Below are positions 25,716 through 39,447 of a stretch of DNA of 64,000 nucleotides, piece by piece. A program made the translations under genes and the position numbers. The DNA is taken from positions 2,046,001 through 2,110,000 of the forward strand of contig JAKJHU010000083.1 of NCBI GenBank assembly GCA_022316685.1, in the 5' to 3' direction. The stretch is from Progne subis subis. Taxonomy: Eukaryota; Chordata; Aves; Passeriformes; Hirundinidae. How positions within the stretch are numbered: the stretch's first letter is position 1; each line of letters begins with the position of its first letter. The notes under the pieces were generated by a model, which ran no database searches, was not told where the DNA came from, and saw nothing but the letters and a program-made list of their open reading frames with translations.

Positions 25716-27678
25716 CTGCAAAAATTGCTCAGAGATTTAATTATGAGATTACAAGAAATCACTGCTAGCAGTGTGTTAAGGCATGTGGCACAATATAAGC
25801 ATGGGCTTGTCAAGGGGAGAGAGAGCTGAAAAAAAAATAGTTGGCACTGACTTTGAATGATAAACCATCAGAAATATAACATAAAGGTATTTTTACACAG
25901 ACAGCTTTTGAATTAGGATGTTCTTAGGCATCAGTTTTGTAAAATATCGCCCTCACTAGTGAGTTCAGAGTTTCAGAGATTCTGTACTTCCAAAGAGCCT
26001 GAAGATGATCTGCGTTTCTTAGAAATGCCTCAGTGCCAAATTCCCAGATAATATAGTTTATTCAACATCAGCATTCAATGAAACTTCCATCACAATATGG
26101 AATATATAAATCATATATTTTTCCTGATATAAGTTTGTATTTCATGTAACAAATTCTGAAACATTCAAATTTGATTGAAGAATGTTAAAACTATGGCTTT
26201 TAACCTTCCTTATGGGGCTGATAAAGGCACCCATTATCAACAGTGCCTCTAAATCTGGCTCTTCTGTGGACTTTTTAAAATAACCATAGGTCCATTTACA
26301 ACTCAATAAAATAAATTTAGGCACTGTTTCAATTACTTTTAGTGTCATTTCCTACTTAGAGTAATGGCTAATAAAATGAACTTTGAAAACAATTTTATTG
26401 TAAAAACAAGAAAAATTTAAAAGTAGAATGAAAACTCTGTCTTGTACAAAGCTGGACTAAAAAATGAAAAGTAACCTTAATACTTTGTTTCACCTTGATT
26501 GGTGAGGTCCTCTTCAGGTATTTTTTAGATGTAATCTGCTCAGAGTGTAGTTAAATATTTTTCCTAGCTCTTTTTAGTAGCCTAATTGTGAATCACTGAC
26601 TGTGCATGTTTGATGTTCAGAATCTGAGTTTCTTTTACAAGCTTTTTCACAAGGGTTGTTCCCTTGTCCTTCTCTGTCACGCAGTAAAAGTTTGCAGTAC
26701 AGTTACTCAAGAGGAATCATCCTACAATCACAAATTCTCTATGCTAGGTTCTTTTAAAGTCATAAAGTTAATAGTCTCAATTAGTTATTGCCACTGATTT
26801 CATTTTTTAATCACTAATAGGTTTATTAAATCCAGCATGATATTAGATGAGAAGTGCTAATTATTTCACTCTGCATTTCCATAATGATGTGTAGGTTTTT
26901 TAGCAGCAGGATCTGGTTTTCAAGGTACTTGATGCCAAGTGTTCTTTGTGTGTCAGTTCACTTTTTGTGAACTAACAAGAGAAAGAGATAGAAATAATCC
27001 AAAGCAAGAGAAATTGTTGTACTCAAGTCCTACTCTTTGTGCCACAAACAGGACTTGGGGGTTTCCATTAACAGGCCAGTTTGAATTACTTCATTTATAG
27101 AGAACATGGGGAAAAAAAAAAAATCTCCTCCTTGCCCCCGTCTTTTTCCCTGTGGAGGCTTTTCCAAGGCAGAATGAAAAATGTGAGAGCCGTAAGATTT
27201 GTCTTCAGATTTTCAGGGATATGAAACATCAATTGATTCCTACATTAAGTGACAAACCTTTTATATTTCTTTTGTTTCTTCCCCCCTCCACTTCTTATTT
27301 TCCACAGAGGGGAGAGACCAGGGAGTTTTTTTCAGCTGTGCTTTGTTTTAAATGTAGAGTAGCCCACCTTTTTCAAGTGGTGCTGCTTTCAGGTTCCAGG
27401 GGCAATGCAGAAATCACTGGTCCTAAGCAAATTATCACCCTGGTACTCAGCCCTGTGGTGAGTGAGCTTGGGAAACTCACAGGTCTTGCAGGTATATGGA
27501 AATAAGAAGGAGAAAATAAATGTGGCAACCATAGGAAACATTAAGTTTCTACTTCAGCATCAGTTCTTCTGCTGCAACGTGGACTTTCTTCTTCCTCCCA
27601 CTACAAGGTTATCAGTTCTTCTCACACTGCAGGGCAAATTATAAAAATTTTTCCTGGTGTTTTGCTCTTTAAATTTAT

Positions 27679-27703
27679 GGGGGGGGGGGGAGGGGGGGGG
27701 GGG
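27679..27703 (+). repeat. Poly(G) run
   Basis: G runs of about 12 and 12 are separated by a single A. There is G-quadruplex potential on the + strand. Confidence 0.95.
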
Positions 27704-28642
27704 AGATCTGAAAATAAAGCAAGGCCTATTCTGCCATCTTCCTATCCGGAAACTTTTGCAGAACTGAAGTCAGTTTGATGATGTTCACATTTTTCTCCCA
27801 CTCCACCCACACCTTCCATTATATTATTTGGCCTGTTTGCCCTCTCATAAACCACTCTATAGAACTGAACTAAACAATGACATCATTCTCCAATTAAAAT
27901 TCATGATACATGAACTATATAGATATTTTTAATTGCCTGTGTTGCAGTCGTACTGAGCTGCCTAGTCAAGGCTGGGGCCATCTTCTTGCCCAAATGAAAT
28001 AATTGCACCTGTCCTCAATACGGTGTGATCTAGGACATGAGAATGCAAAGAGTTCCCCATTTGCAATGGAGAAACAATGTAGGAGAGGAGATGGAGGCAA
28101 AAAATTAAATTTGAAATGTCAGTGTGTCCATTTATGCTTACAGGAGTAAATGATGCTGGCAACGGTAATAGATTCCTATCAGCATTATGACAGGAGAAGT
28201 TAGGGATCTGTGTGGTAAATCCCCAAATTTGCAGCAAAAAGCTCCTCAACTTCTACGCAATGTCCTCTTCTCTTTAGTTTCTCAAGCTTTTCCTGGAAAT
28301 AGGAAAACTTTCCCCCTTAGACAGGGGAGGTTAAGGAGCCACCTCCAAAGCCAAGTTGTGAATTTCTGGAATGGACTAGCAGGAGATGCTCTGTGAACTT
28401 GCATAAGCCACCCCCTTTCCTCATGACTAAGCAGATCTCCTCCATGCCATGCAGGCTGCACATTCAGGACAAAGTCTATGAATTCAAGTCTCTGAATCCC
28501 AAAGTCTACTCTGCTGGTTGATAATTAGCAATTTACAAAACACAAAGCTGCCGCAGCTCTGGGGGTGTATGTCCAGCACCGCACGGCTGTCAGGGGCACC
28601 GTGGTGTGTGCTTCTGGACATGCTTGTAGGGGACATCTGTGT

Positions 28643-28656
28643 GGGGGGGGGGGGGG
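28643..28656 (+). repeat. Poly(G) run
   Basis: Uninterrupted run of 14 G, about 1 kb from the previous one. Confidence 0.9.
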
Positions 28657-29673
28657 AAGGATTAACCCTGTGTTAGGAATGGCTTCCTACCAGTCTCAGC
28701 AGTTCTGAAAGGCTCCGTGTAATTCCTGATAACACTGGATAATAAATATTAGATAATACCCCAACAGAAAACACACAGAGCACTCCACACTAGCAAAGGA
28801 GCTTCTTGGTTTAGTGGAAGATGCGTAGAATCTAAAATAAAAAGAAATTAAATCCCAGCTCCCTTGAGGTCAGTGGTGGATGTGCTGTTCCATTAGGATC
28901 AAGTTTGCAGTGATAAAAGTTTAGTCCTCTCTACAGTTTGCTTCCATGCAATTACTGCTGAATTCCTGCGTGGCTGTGGGTTTCGTATGCTCAAAATTGA
29001 GCGTCTGGCTCTAAAGGAATTGCTGCTTGCTTTGTGAGACTTAATGCCTGAAACTAAATAACCATGAGTACGTATTATAGCTGAAGTCCTACATATTTTT
29101 CTTTAAAACTCGTAAGAAATGCCAGTGGAACAGGAGGGGAGTATTTATCTGCCTTGTGTGTGATCAATTTCTTAACGTATTTCAACTCCAAATGAAACGC
29201 CAACATTTTGGTGCAGACACTGCAGTTGGTATTAGTTTATTCTAGACTTCAAATTAGGCATGAATTTTACTTTTGGTCTTCTAACAGCTATCATTATGCC
29301 ATTATAAAACAGTCGACTTTGTGCTGCTTTATAGGCTGCTGGAATTTCATGAGCTCCATGGGGATTGATGTCTTTCCTCTTTATCACGGATCGGATTGTG
29401 ACATGTTTTAGATTTCCTTTTGCCAGAATGCTAGAATTTTTTTATAGCTCCAGTTCCTCTAGCTCACCTGCATGTATAAAATTCTAAATGTGCGATTTGC
29501 ATCCAGACACCTTCAGCTGTATGGAATATTTACAGGATAAGGCAGAACAGTGGAAGTTTTCTTATTGCATCTTGTGTTTTTCCGCCAAGTTTCAGCACTT
29601 GCTTTGCAGAGAATTTCATATTTGCACAAAGCAGTCCTGCCCAGAGTTATGAGCTCGTCTTAAACTTTTTACA

Positions 29674-29696
29674 CAATGCGTGATTACACCGCATTG
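29674..29696. promoter_or_regulatory. Perfect inverted repeat with C/EBP-like half-site
   Basis: CAATGCG (29674-29680) and CGCATTG (29690-29696) flank a 9-base spacer, and TTGCATAA follows at the right arm. C/EBP factors bind related TTGC-type half-sites and activate PPARG in fat cells, but binding here is only a guess. Confidence 0.35.
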
Positions 29697-32600
29697 CATA
29701 AAATGGGATTTTTATGTTATAATATTGCATGAGAAGTCCATAGTACTTGTGTGTTTGTTTAGATTTATTGAACAGAGAGGTTGTGCAACTGCTGTTGCTA
29801 TTTGTGGCTGTGTAGCAGCAATTTTGAAGTTTGAGAGGCTTTAAATTCAGGTTGCCATCTCTGTACAAACAGACTGATGAACATTTTCACTCCCTGTGCC
29901 GGGGGAATATTTGGGTATTGCTGGGAACCAAGTGCTCAACCATGGTGCTGTGAGAGAGACGTCAGGCTACCAAAAGGCTCAGATTGTTCCACCAAAAAAA
30001 GGAACTATGGAAAGAAAAATGTTAATTACAGGCTTTAACACTCACACCAAGATCTTCTAGTAGGGGTGGTCAGAAAAACAGGTTTTTCTACCTGTACCTG
30101 GTGCTTTGTGGTGCTATCTAATATGGGGGCTTGTGGAAAAATGCAGCCACTTCTATTTACTGCCTTTCATAATGTACATATTTCCTCATGATAGGTTTAA
30201 GTCCTGACTTTTTATGTCTACAGTAAATAAAACTGAGAGTTTATCCTTTCATCTCAAATGTGTTTTCCTTGGAGTTGCTGTTCCCTGCAGTGGTATTTCA
30301 GGTACAATACTTTATGCTGAATCTCAGTTTTTTCAGCTTCATGGAAGCATGTCTTTATGTGGTACATTGTTAAATTGATTTTTAATCCCACCTATGAAGG
30401 TAAAAAAAATAATTTCAGAAACCCAAATTTTATTTTCAGTTACACCCAGAGAAATCTCTAGATAAGCAAGTACAGAAGTACATGAGGGCAAAAGGTTGCT
30501 TCATGTACTGAGAGTTTATCTCTAAACTTACTCAGGACCATATTCGGGGAGAAATTTTGAAGAGGCTGCAGCAGAGGGTCCCCTTAAGGGTAAGGAAAAA
30601 ATAGAACATTTAGTTGCTTCCTAGCAGGTATTATGTGTAAAACAAAGTTCTTGCACTGACTTCATGATGCAATGCTCCAATCCCCCTAAAGTTACCCAAT
30701 GGTAGGGGATGGGTTTATTTCATGGACCAACTAAAATTCTGCAAGGGTTTCACTGATTTTCTTCCCTTTTGTCACTCCCAGATGCCAACATTTGCCCTTT
30801 AGCTGGAGATCTTAGATGCCTTGTTTGTATATCAAGGCATGATAACGTGTTTGAGGTTTGAAATCAGCAGAGACACTAAGGAAAACAGGCAAGTGTTTTA
30901 TTTCATTTAAATTTCCCATAGCAATTTAAATTGGCAATATAAATTGAGTTTTACAAATGGGTGCATATTTCAGGGTGCTCACACTTTCTGAGTTATGCCT
31001 AGAACAAGATTAGAGAATGTGGAAACAAAAGTTCTGCAAATGTGCTTTCACTTTCAGAATTGTTGCTGAAGATGGTTTGAGATGATAAACAAGAAGAAAC
31101 TTTAGGCCTTATTTAAAACAAAAGGGTTTCACATCAAATCAGTTCTCTGCATGAAATAAGCACCATTTAAAAGCTTTATTTTCCTGCATTTTGTTTGGGT
31201 GTTTTTACATTTACATTACAGCTATTGCCAGAACGGCTGGATTGGCCTGGAGTGGATTTTTTAGTAAAGATCTCAGCTAAATTGGAGTTGTTAATTTGAC
31301 TTCAGAACGAGCTTCCAAACTGTCTTCAATGTCTTCTTCATCAGCAAGGCAATGCAAAATAATTTTTAAAAATCTGATGGAAGCTTAATTAGTAGTTCCT
31401 ACCTTGCTTCTTTGGGTTATTGTTATTATTATTAATAATAATAATAACAATAAATGCCACTGGAAGCAAATTCTGCCCCTGCTTTGCCAGCTTTTGGAGA
31501 TTATTTGTGATGTGAGCTCACCCGTTGTCTCAAACTGGTGAATTGTTTTTGTGACACAGAAGGAAGAACATCAGGCCATGATGAACAGGAAACCCAGGAG
31601 GGCTCCTTACACGCCTTCCTTTGGGCACTGCCCAAATTTTGTTCCCTGATCCTCGCTGTGGCCAGTTTTACCAGGATGTTTATTATGTTACCAAAATCTA
31701 CTTTACAGTTGAGCTTTTTTGCAGGAGTCCAACCCCTTGGGTAAAACCCACACTTGCATTGGGTTTTCAGACAGGGTAACACGTCAGGTTATGCAAGCTG
31801 CATTCTGACACAGGTAATGACATTTGAGGAATTATTTTCTTAGATCAGGATTACTGATTTATTAAGAAATAGTGATTACAGCACAGTTGGCGTGGGCAGG
31901 AATTCTTGACAGTGCTTGAAGTACTGGGAAACCCTTCAGCACCAAGAACCCCCTTTCCCTACAGCAAAGATGTTTGCTTGTAGATGCCTTCTTGAAAAAG
32001 TTTGGGCAATGAAAATCCAAAAATAGAATATTAAAGACCTGCATGCTTAATTTAAATTAAGAAAACTCAGCAGGCGAATGTCAGAGTCCATGGTAACAGG
32101 TCCCATTATGAAATGAGTCTATCACTGCTTTCATTGGTATCTCAGTTTTTCCATGAGTCACAGTTTTGTTGAGAAGGGCATTTTTTGTGCAAGGGGAGAG
32201 TTGCACACAGCACAGCAGCGCTGTGAGCTGTACATAATCTGCTGCTTCATCCTTCATGATGTAACACTGAGGATGTGGAAGTCATGTGCACTTCTCTCCA
32301 TTCTTTTTTTTGGTGCCAATTTCAAGTAGGTGAGAGATCAAACGAAAACCCAGAAAAACTGCTGTGCCTCTCCTCAATCCTGCTCTGGAAAAGATAACAA
32401 TACTACCAATGCTCTCCTCTTTTCTGATGTTCACAAACCAGAATTTATGCAGAATAGGTGGAGTAATGTGCAATGTTAAGATTGGCTCTGGCTTTTTTAA
32501 TCTTGTGAAATAGCAAGATTATCTTTAATCTTAATAGAGGCTACTGGTGTGCAGTGTGATTAGATTAATTGCAGTGGTGGATTAGGGCAGGGATCTAAGG

Positions 32601-35600
32601 CCAGTGTGGGACTTTGGAGTTTCAGCAGAGCAGGGAGTTGGGAAAATGGGAAGAAGCTGTCCACAGTGAATATCAGGAAAGGAAGTTAATTAATTAATTA
32701 ATTAAAGGAAATTTCAGAGGAAGGCAGCGGGCAGATTAGCTATGCCTGCTGGATTCCTTTATTTATTTAGCCCTTTTTTATTTTTGCCAATGAAAGTACT
32801 AAAAAACCAGGGAAATTCTTTAAAAAAATACAGATGTTTGACTCTCTTTCTCAAAGCCTTGAGTTTATTGTTGGAACCCTCTTGATTCTGAATTCTTCTC
32901 TCTGGTCTCTTATGAGATTTTCAGCTTTTCTTGGTTTAAGATATGCTGACAATGCCATAACATGGTCTTTCACTGTATTTTGGCATCCCTGCTCATTGTT
33001 TTTTCTCTGCCCAAGTTTGCTCTGTTTTTCAAATCTAGCCTCACTTACGACTCCTCTGAGAGCAGGAACAGTCTGATCTGCTAACAACAAGTGACAGCTT
33101 TCCTGTTGCTGGGGACAGCAGAGCAGGCCGTGGATATTGCTGCAGCCCGGGGGAAGTTTAGAATAACAATAACTCGTCCATACACTAAATTCGCTGTCCT
33201 GGAGCGTGCCTACGTCCTCTGACGCAGGCTGGGCAGCAGATTCCTGTCCCCTCCCCTCTCCCAGAACAGGAAGGCACAGCACAATGTTAGAAAGCATGTG
33301 GCAATTTTGAATTTCTGCTCCAGCTTGACCCTTAGACACCAGGGCGGCTCTTTTGTTGGCACTGCTGAAGGAGCTGGGCCGGGGATCTCCACAGAAAGGC
33401 AGAGGGAGGGTATTTGAATTAAGAAAGAAAACAAAAACCAATTGCTAGGTGTGAAAACAGCGGGACCATCTCTCCCTTTCCTCTCCAAAATCATGAAGGG
33501 AGGAATAAAGGGAGGAAAAGGGTTGGGGTGAATAAAGGAAGAGAAACTAGAGAGAAGCTTTAATTGTCCTGGAAAGAGAGCAGGAAAAAGCGAGGAGGAA
33601 GAAGAAGCTGATGCAGGCATGGTTGCCACTTTCCTGACAATTACTCCAGGAAAGGCTAATGAATGCAGTAATTATACCTGGCAGTTACTCCAGGGAAGAA
33701 AGGAATTCTCTGGAGCTCCAAACAGCCGGAGTGATAGAGCTCTCATTTAGCTATGAATATGGAAATGAAATAAATTAAATAAAAACAGTGTAGGCTAAAT
33801 ACTAAACAGCACTGGTGTCTACTTCCAGGGTGTCATTTAAACTGTGCTAGAGCTCCTGGAAGGAAACATCCTCTGAGTAAGAATTCCTGAAATTAAATCA
33901 GAACAAAAAATTGGGAAATGTGCTGCGGAGAGGAGCGTGGCAGTGGGAAGAGTTGCTGACAGGGCACATAGAATTCTCCTCCCTGCATCTTCTAAAAGCC
34001 AATCTTCAGAGCAGGTTCCCTTATTTCCTTTGGTGCTGAGCATCAAATATGATGAAAAGGGAGTTGTCCTCTAAACCCATGGAGGATGTGGATTAGCCTA
34101 AAAGCTGGAGGTGATTTTGGGGTACCAGTATATTGTTCACTATTCTTGGAGTGGGAGATGAGATTCAGATTAATAATTAGAAATATGAATAATTAGAAAT
34201 ATGAACACTTATAACTGCTTTCCAGTTTGCTGCAGTATTGCCATTCTTATATTGGAGCCTCAAAGCAGCAAAATATTTCCTGTGTTTTTGTGAGGCACGA
34301 AGATGGGTGGGTAAATGCCTCTGTTGGATGGCAACTACAGGAATTGGATCTTTATTGAGAATGGAACTTGTATTTTAGAGTTTTCCATCTCTACAGAGGT
34401 TTCTGCATGGATATTTCACTGAAACGGACTTCAAATTTGGGGAAAAGAGGTCAGTGCCTTTATTAGTGGTTAGTGAAAGCGTGTACAAGAGAAAAGCATC
34501 TTTGGTGAGATTCGGGAGAGCCTTGTTCTCCTTCACACTGGTGCTGAACAACTCCAGAGTTATGGGAACCCACCACAAGTAATTCCCAGCAGAAACTGGG
34601 ACCACAGGTAGGAAGAAAAGCTGGTTCCAAATTAAATAACTGAGTGGATTTGAGGAAAACCAAAACAAACCCCCAAAGCAATGCTATTCCCCTGTCTCAT
34701 TGAACACAAAGGCTTGAACCCTGCCAGTAAATCAGAGAGTGTTGGAATTTGGGCACAGGTGCAGGAAGTGGAAGGTTCAATGGGTAAATTCTAAGAACTG
34801 TCCCTGCTCCAGTTTTAGCTCAGCTAATTAAGAGCCATTCAATCACTTCCCTGAAATTATTTAAGAGCCAGCAGGGGCCATGGGCCATTTGCAAGGGGCC
34901 ATTTACGAATTGTCACCTGGTTTGATAATGGGAGTGGGACAAGCATGGCCAGAGTGGGAGTCCTGGTGCCCTTCAGTTTATTGGAAGAGCTGGAATGCCT
35001 TTCAAGTTCGTTATCATTTCTTTTTAAGTTTCTTCCTACCCTCGGAGCAGGATAATCTGTGCTTGATGTTCCACTTACAGATTTGTAGCTCTGAAAGATG
35101 AGTGATTTGTAATGTGGAGATCTTTCTTGTGTCACACAAGGCAGAAATTGCATATTTGGTGAAGCAGAAGTCGGAATTTCATGAAAAGAAAAATCTCTGT
35201 TGGTCATTTTAGTCTGTGTTGTCTGTTCATTTGGCTGCCATGTAAATAAATAAAAGAAATAAATCCCAAAATCTTTTAAATTACTCCAAATTTTTTTCTC
35301 ACCCCTGGTGAAACCTCAAGTTACAGGAGCTTGTGGCATGATGGCAAAATTCTTTATTTATCCATCTGTCTTGAGCAGATGTTAGCACAATACTTGTATA
35401 TGATATAGCCAATGCTCTGAAAAATAATTTGAGTTTATTATCCTGCTGTCTGTTCCAAGGACTAGAGACAACGCTGGAACTCACCTCTAAAGGATATATT
35501 ACAAACTGTTTGCTCTGAAAATTCCTCCTGGCTTGAGTGAAAGCGCAGAGGGCAAACAAAGTTCTGAAATGTGTGCGCAAGGTGTGAGAGAAGGGGGTTT

Positions 35601-36394
35601 CACCTGGTTTTAATTCATGGTTCTGGTCCTTCAGGGCAGCCTGAGCTCTGCCCACCATCTCCTGCTTTGGGTGGGATTGCAAAGGACAGCAGAGCCAAGC
35701 CATGCCGACTGATTTGCCCCAGATTTGTGTCAACAAATAAACCATGGAATTTTAATTTTCTGGTCATTAAATAGAAAGCATTTTACACAGAATTGCAAAA
35801 TCTAAAAGATGAATGTGTGTTTTAACACCTGAAAATCTGTGAGCTAAAGTATTTGACATGTTGTTGGCACTATTTTAAATTTCATTTCTGCCATAAAAGT
35901 TGGTAAATACTTTGAATATTAAATCCTCTCAGCTCTGTGATCATTGATTCAATTAAAGGAGCTAAAATTACTGTGTTTTGTTGAGACTCAAAAAAGAAAC
36001 TTCAAGAACCTTTTATAGGTAACTAAACAGGGGAAGCATTCCAAAGGAAATACAGAATAATCTGTAATATTTTTCAAAAGAATGAGACATTGACTTCATG
36101 ATAAAAATTGGGCAATTCAGAGACTCAAAGCACAATTTCAGATGAAAATTTTAATATTTTAACTTCAAACAATTGACTGGTAACCTCAGAAACAGCATAG
36201 AGAGGAGGAAGCTCTGTCTACCTTTTTAAGAGGCACTGTCTTGAATATGGGAAACCAGAGATGTGGAAAGCATTTATTTATGTAGGAAAAATACCCCAGC
36301 ACTTCTCGAGTCCTTTTGTTATCCTTAATTAAAGACGAGTTCTCAGAGGAGGTTTTAGAAACAAAACTTGTCATTTTTAACCCACGTGGGTTTT

Positions 36395-36602
36395 AACAAA
36401 CTGGCTAAACTGAAAGAAGGTGGATTTGGGTTGGATATTAGAGGGAAATTCGTAATTAGGAGAGTGGGGAGGCCCTGGCTTAGGGAAGCTGTGGCTGCTC
36501 CATCCCTGGGAGTGCCTGGGCTAGGGGAAGGTGACCCTGCCCATGGCTGCTGGATGATTTTTGAGGTTCCTTCCAACCCAAACCATGCTGGGATGCTGTG
36601 AA
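36395..36602 (+). mobile_element. CR1 LINE 3' fragment, sense orientation
   Basis: The text resembles the 3' end of avian CR1: GGTTGGATATTAGAGGGAAA, then CATCCCTGGGAGTGCCTGG, then GAGGTTCCTTCCAACCC, ending CTGGGATGCTGTG in place of the usual ATTCTATG-type tail. No reverse transcriptase remains. It is 5'-truncated, as most CR1 copies are, and is substantially diverged. Confidence 0.75.
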
Positions 36603-36753
36603 GTCATCACCTCGTTACGTGTGGTGAGGCAGCAGCACAACCACAGCCATTCTGAACAGGAAGAGTAACCCAGAAATGCAGAGTTCTGCAAGATCTTTTC
36701 CTGTTTTCTTAACCTTCAAGGCATAGTTCTGAAATTTTCTCCACCTTGGAAAA

Positions 36754-36911
36754 CCTCAGCTAAGATGGGAATTAGACCATAAAAATGGGTATCTGGTGTG
36801 TTAATGTCAAATCAAAATTTTCGTATTTACCTGAGCTGAAATGGGAATTAGGCCATAAAAATGGATATCTGGTGTTGTGTTACGTTATGTTAATGTAAAA
36901 TCAAAATTTTC
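36754..36911. repeat. Tandem duplication of about 76 bases
   Basis: CCTCAGCTAAGATGGGAATT...CAAATCAAAATTTTC (36754-36822) is followed by CCTGAGCTGAAATGGGAATT...AAATCAAAATTTTC (36830-36911). The second copy carries a short GTTACGTTAT expansion. Confidence 0.85.
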
Positions 36912-37089
36912 CAGCTTCTGTGGTTTGCAATAAGACTAAGAGTAATACAGAAGGAGAAATAAAAGAAATAATGTGGGAATTACTGTGGCTGTTAAAGTGT
37001 CACTCTGCCCTTATCCAAATAGTTCTTTGAGAGACGGCACCAACTCCCTTAGTTTCCTAAGGATATGTCTTTTTGGAATTCTTCACTTG

Positions 37090-37214
37090 GATTTTTTGAT
37101 TTTTTGTGGGTTTTTTTTTGGTTGTTTGGGGGTTTTTTGGGTTTTGTTTGTTTTGTTGTTGTTGTTTGTTGTTGTTTGTTATTGTTTTGTTTTGGTTTTT
37201 TGTTTTTTGTTTTA
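37090..37214. repeat. G/T-rich tract
   Basis: T and G only over most of 125 bases, with (GTT)n and G runs. Confidence 0.92.
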
Positions 37215-39442
37215 CAAGTTGAGCTTAAGTTGTTGCTCTTCCAGTGGTGACACCAACAACGATTTCAGCCCTTTGTGTTCAAACTCCACATTTTTAGTCA
37301 GTTCTGGCTGAAAAAGCCAAGAATTTCCAAAGCCCTTGGGATGAGGAGAAAGAGCCCAACAAAGACACAACAGGAAGCAGTGAATATTATAAGCTTTTTT
37401 TCTTTACAGTGACATTATCCACTGAAAAATTATTTTTTAATGGGCATTATGTGAATCAATCTGTTAAACAAACATTGGTGTTTTAGAATGTGTTCCAAAA
37501 TTCGGAGTATTCCGCATACCTTTGGGATGTGCTGGCCAACTTCTGGAGCCACTGAAATTCAGGACTTCTGAGAAGTTCCTCATTTCAGAACAAGGCTGGA
37601 TATGAGTATTTCACTACGGGGAACTGGAAGCACCAGAAATCCCACAGGGAAACATTTCCCTTTTGGTAAATCAATCACAGCTTCCAGAGCAGAAGGCCCA
37701 CAGAAGCCTCTAAACATTTCCACTTTAGTCTCAACTACTTTGTCAATCTTTTGAATTTCCTTCCTCTGTATCTGAACCGTGAGCTGTTAATCCAAAATTG
37801 TTTCAAATCATCAATTCATAGAGCCTGAAACTTTTCCAAGAGAATAAAAAAGCAGTTTGTGGCCTCTGGGAGAGTAAATTCCGGGGTTAATTTATAACCA
37901 AAGCAAATGTATCTATAAAAAGAAGAAAAGCTCCATAAGAAATATGTTAACAAATGACAAGAAAAAAAGAGGCTTGATAAAAGATATCAGGGCTTGTTTG
38001 GCACCAGTGATTTTATGACTGAGGAATTCAATGATAGGTGTGTTGGGAGTAGCAAATCACAATCCTTTAAATTACTAATGGGAGACAAAGCTCTTTATCA
38101 TGGCCTGAATGTGTTCACATGAAATGTTCAGTCCTGCCCTCTGCAAATAAACTTTTAGTACTTACACCATGCATCTGCACTGGCTGTGTGTCACCACTGT
38201 AAAAACGATCCTCAATGGCTGCTGAATCACTCTTCAAACACTGCCCGATCAGGGGCGATGTTATCCATGAGATCCCTTCCTGTAGGCATGGAGAGTTCAG
38301 CTGGCCATTTTCCCCTGCTGTGTTGTTATTATTTCTCTGGAGCCGTGGTGGATTTGTTGGCAGGAAGGTTCAGCCCATGTGACATCAGCGAGCTCCCCAG
38401 CGATAGGCGGTGAACGCTATTGGCGCACGTTTGTTTGCTCTCTTGTTGGACACACGAGTGTCACAGAGGTCCTGGGCTGGTGATGCAGAGAATGACTTTG
38501 GACTTGCCCAGGAGACGCAGATTAGGCTGGGATCAATTGCAGATTAAGCCCTGCCTAGAGCCTGACACCGCAGGAAGGCTGTCTGCTCCCTGCTGCTGGA
38601 GCAGCGCGCTCGTAACTCTTGTCAGCCATGGAAGGAGGAAGGGCTGCTGCTGGAAATGCAAATTTGACTTGTGGGGGGATCCCCCTGCTCACAGCTGGGG
38701 CTGGGACATGCAGGGGACCTGTTCTGGGTGTTCCAGGGCTGGGCATCTCTCCTGGAGAGCCGCAGACACGGAAACTCGTAAAGGCGGTGGGGCTGATGCA
38801 AGGTCCCTTTGAATCTTGGTAGGATTTTGTTGGTTTTGTCACTGCCATGACCTCCAAACCCTCCCATTTTACTGGTGCATCGTTGTAGGAATGTTTTATG
38901 CACACTGCCCACCTCAAACTATTAAGCCAGCCAGTTATAAAAAAAGTAATTCACTTTATTTCATCATCACTTCCTTTTCTTCTTTTGGCATCTGTATAGC
39001 TAACAAAAAAAGTTGTTTACCTAGCAAGGGTTCAAAGCATAAAGTTTTCATCCTGAATATCCAAACCCCAAAATATGTAATTCTTTTTGGCCATCTCTTT
39101 ACTGACCAATGGACTTTACTTTCGGTGAGAAAATTATTCTTTCCTAAATAAGAACTTATAAACAGTTGTTGGTTTTAACCATCTTGAGCGTTTGAAAATT
39201 TAAAGCTACAAGCAACATCATTCAACTTCTTGTTATTTAACTAATGCTCTTTTTTGGTTTCATTGACATAGAGGCAAAAAGACTAGGAAGTGTTGGAGTC
39301 TTAAAGTATTAAAAATGTTTATTATATAATATAATATATAGTAAGTTAATATATAGTAAGTACTTAACCACTGTGACTGGTAGCTAGTAATCAGTCCATA
39401 GCAATGATTTTGAGAATTGATTTTACAACCTCCTGCTTTTAG
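37215..39442. other. First intron, nothing recognised
   Basis: No exon was found. There is an AATATATAGTAAGT pair near 39330-39362, just upstream of the LTR. Confidence 0.5.
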
Positions 39443-39447
39443 ACCAG
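39443..39447. repeat. Target-site duplication, left of solo LTR
   Basis: The sequence ACCAG lies directly before the LTR's TGTTGG and matches the five bases directly after the LTR's terminal CA. Confidence 0.85.

Larger units (their letters stand above)
25716..36394. other. First intron, mostly without recognisable features
   Basis: No coding exon is recognisable. It includes two poly(G) runs (27679-27703 and 28643-28656), an ATT/AAT inverted microsatellite near 31418-31452, a (TTAA)n run near 32688-32704 and a 16-base AATAATTAGAAATATG pair near 34168-34202. A 196-codon minus-strand frame at 32851-33441 has no known domain. Confidence 0.5.

Noticed and set aside
32851..33441. 196-codon minus-strand frame
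   Set aside because: No domain, repeat family or splice signal recognised; antisense within the inferred intron.
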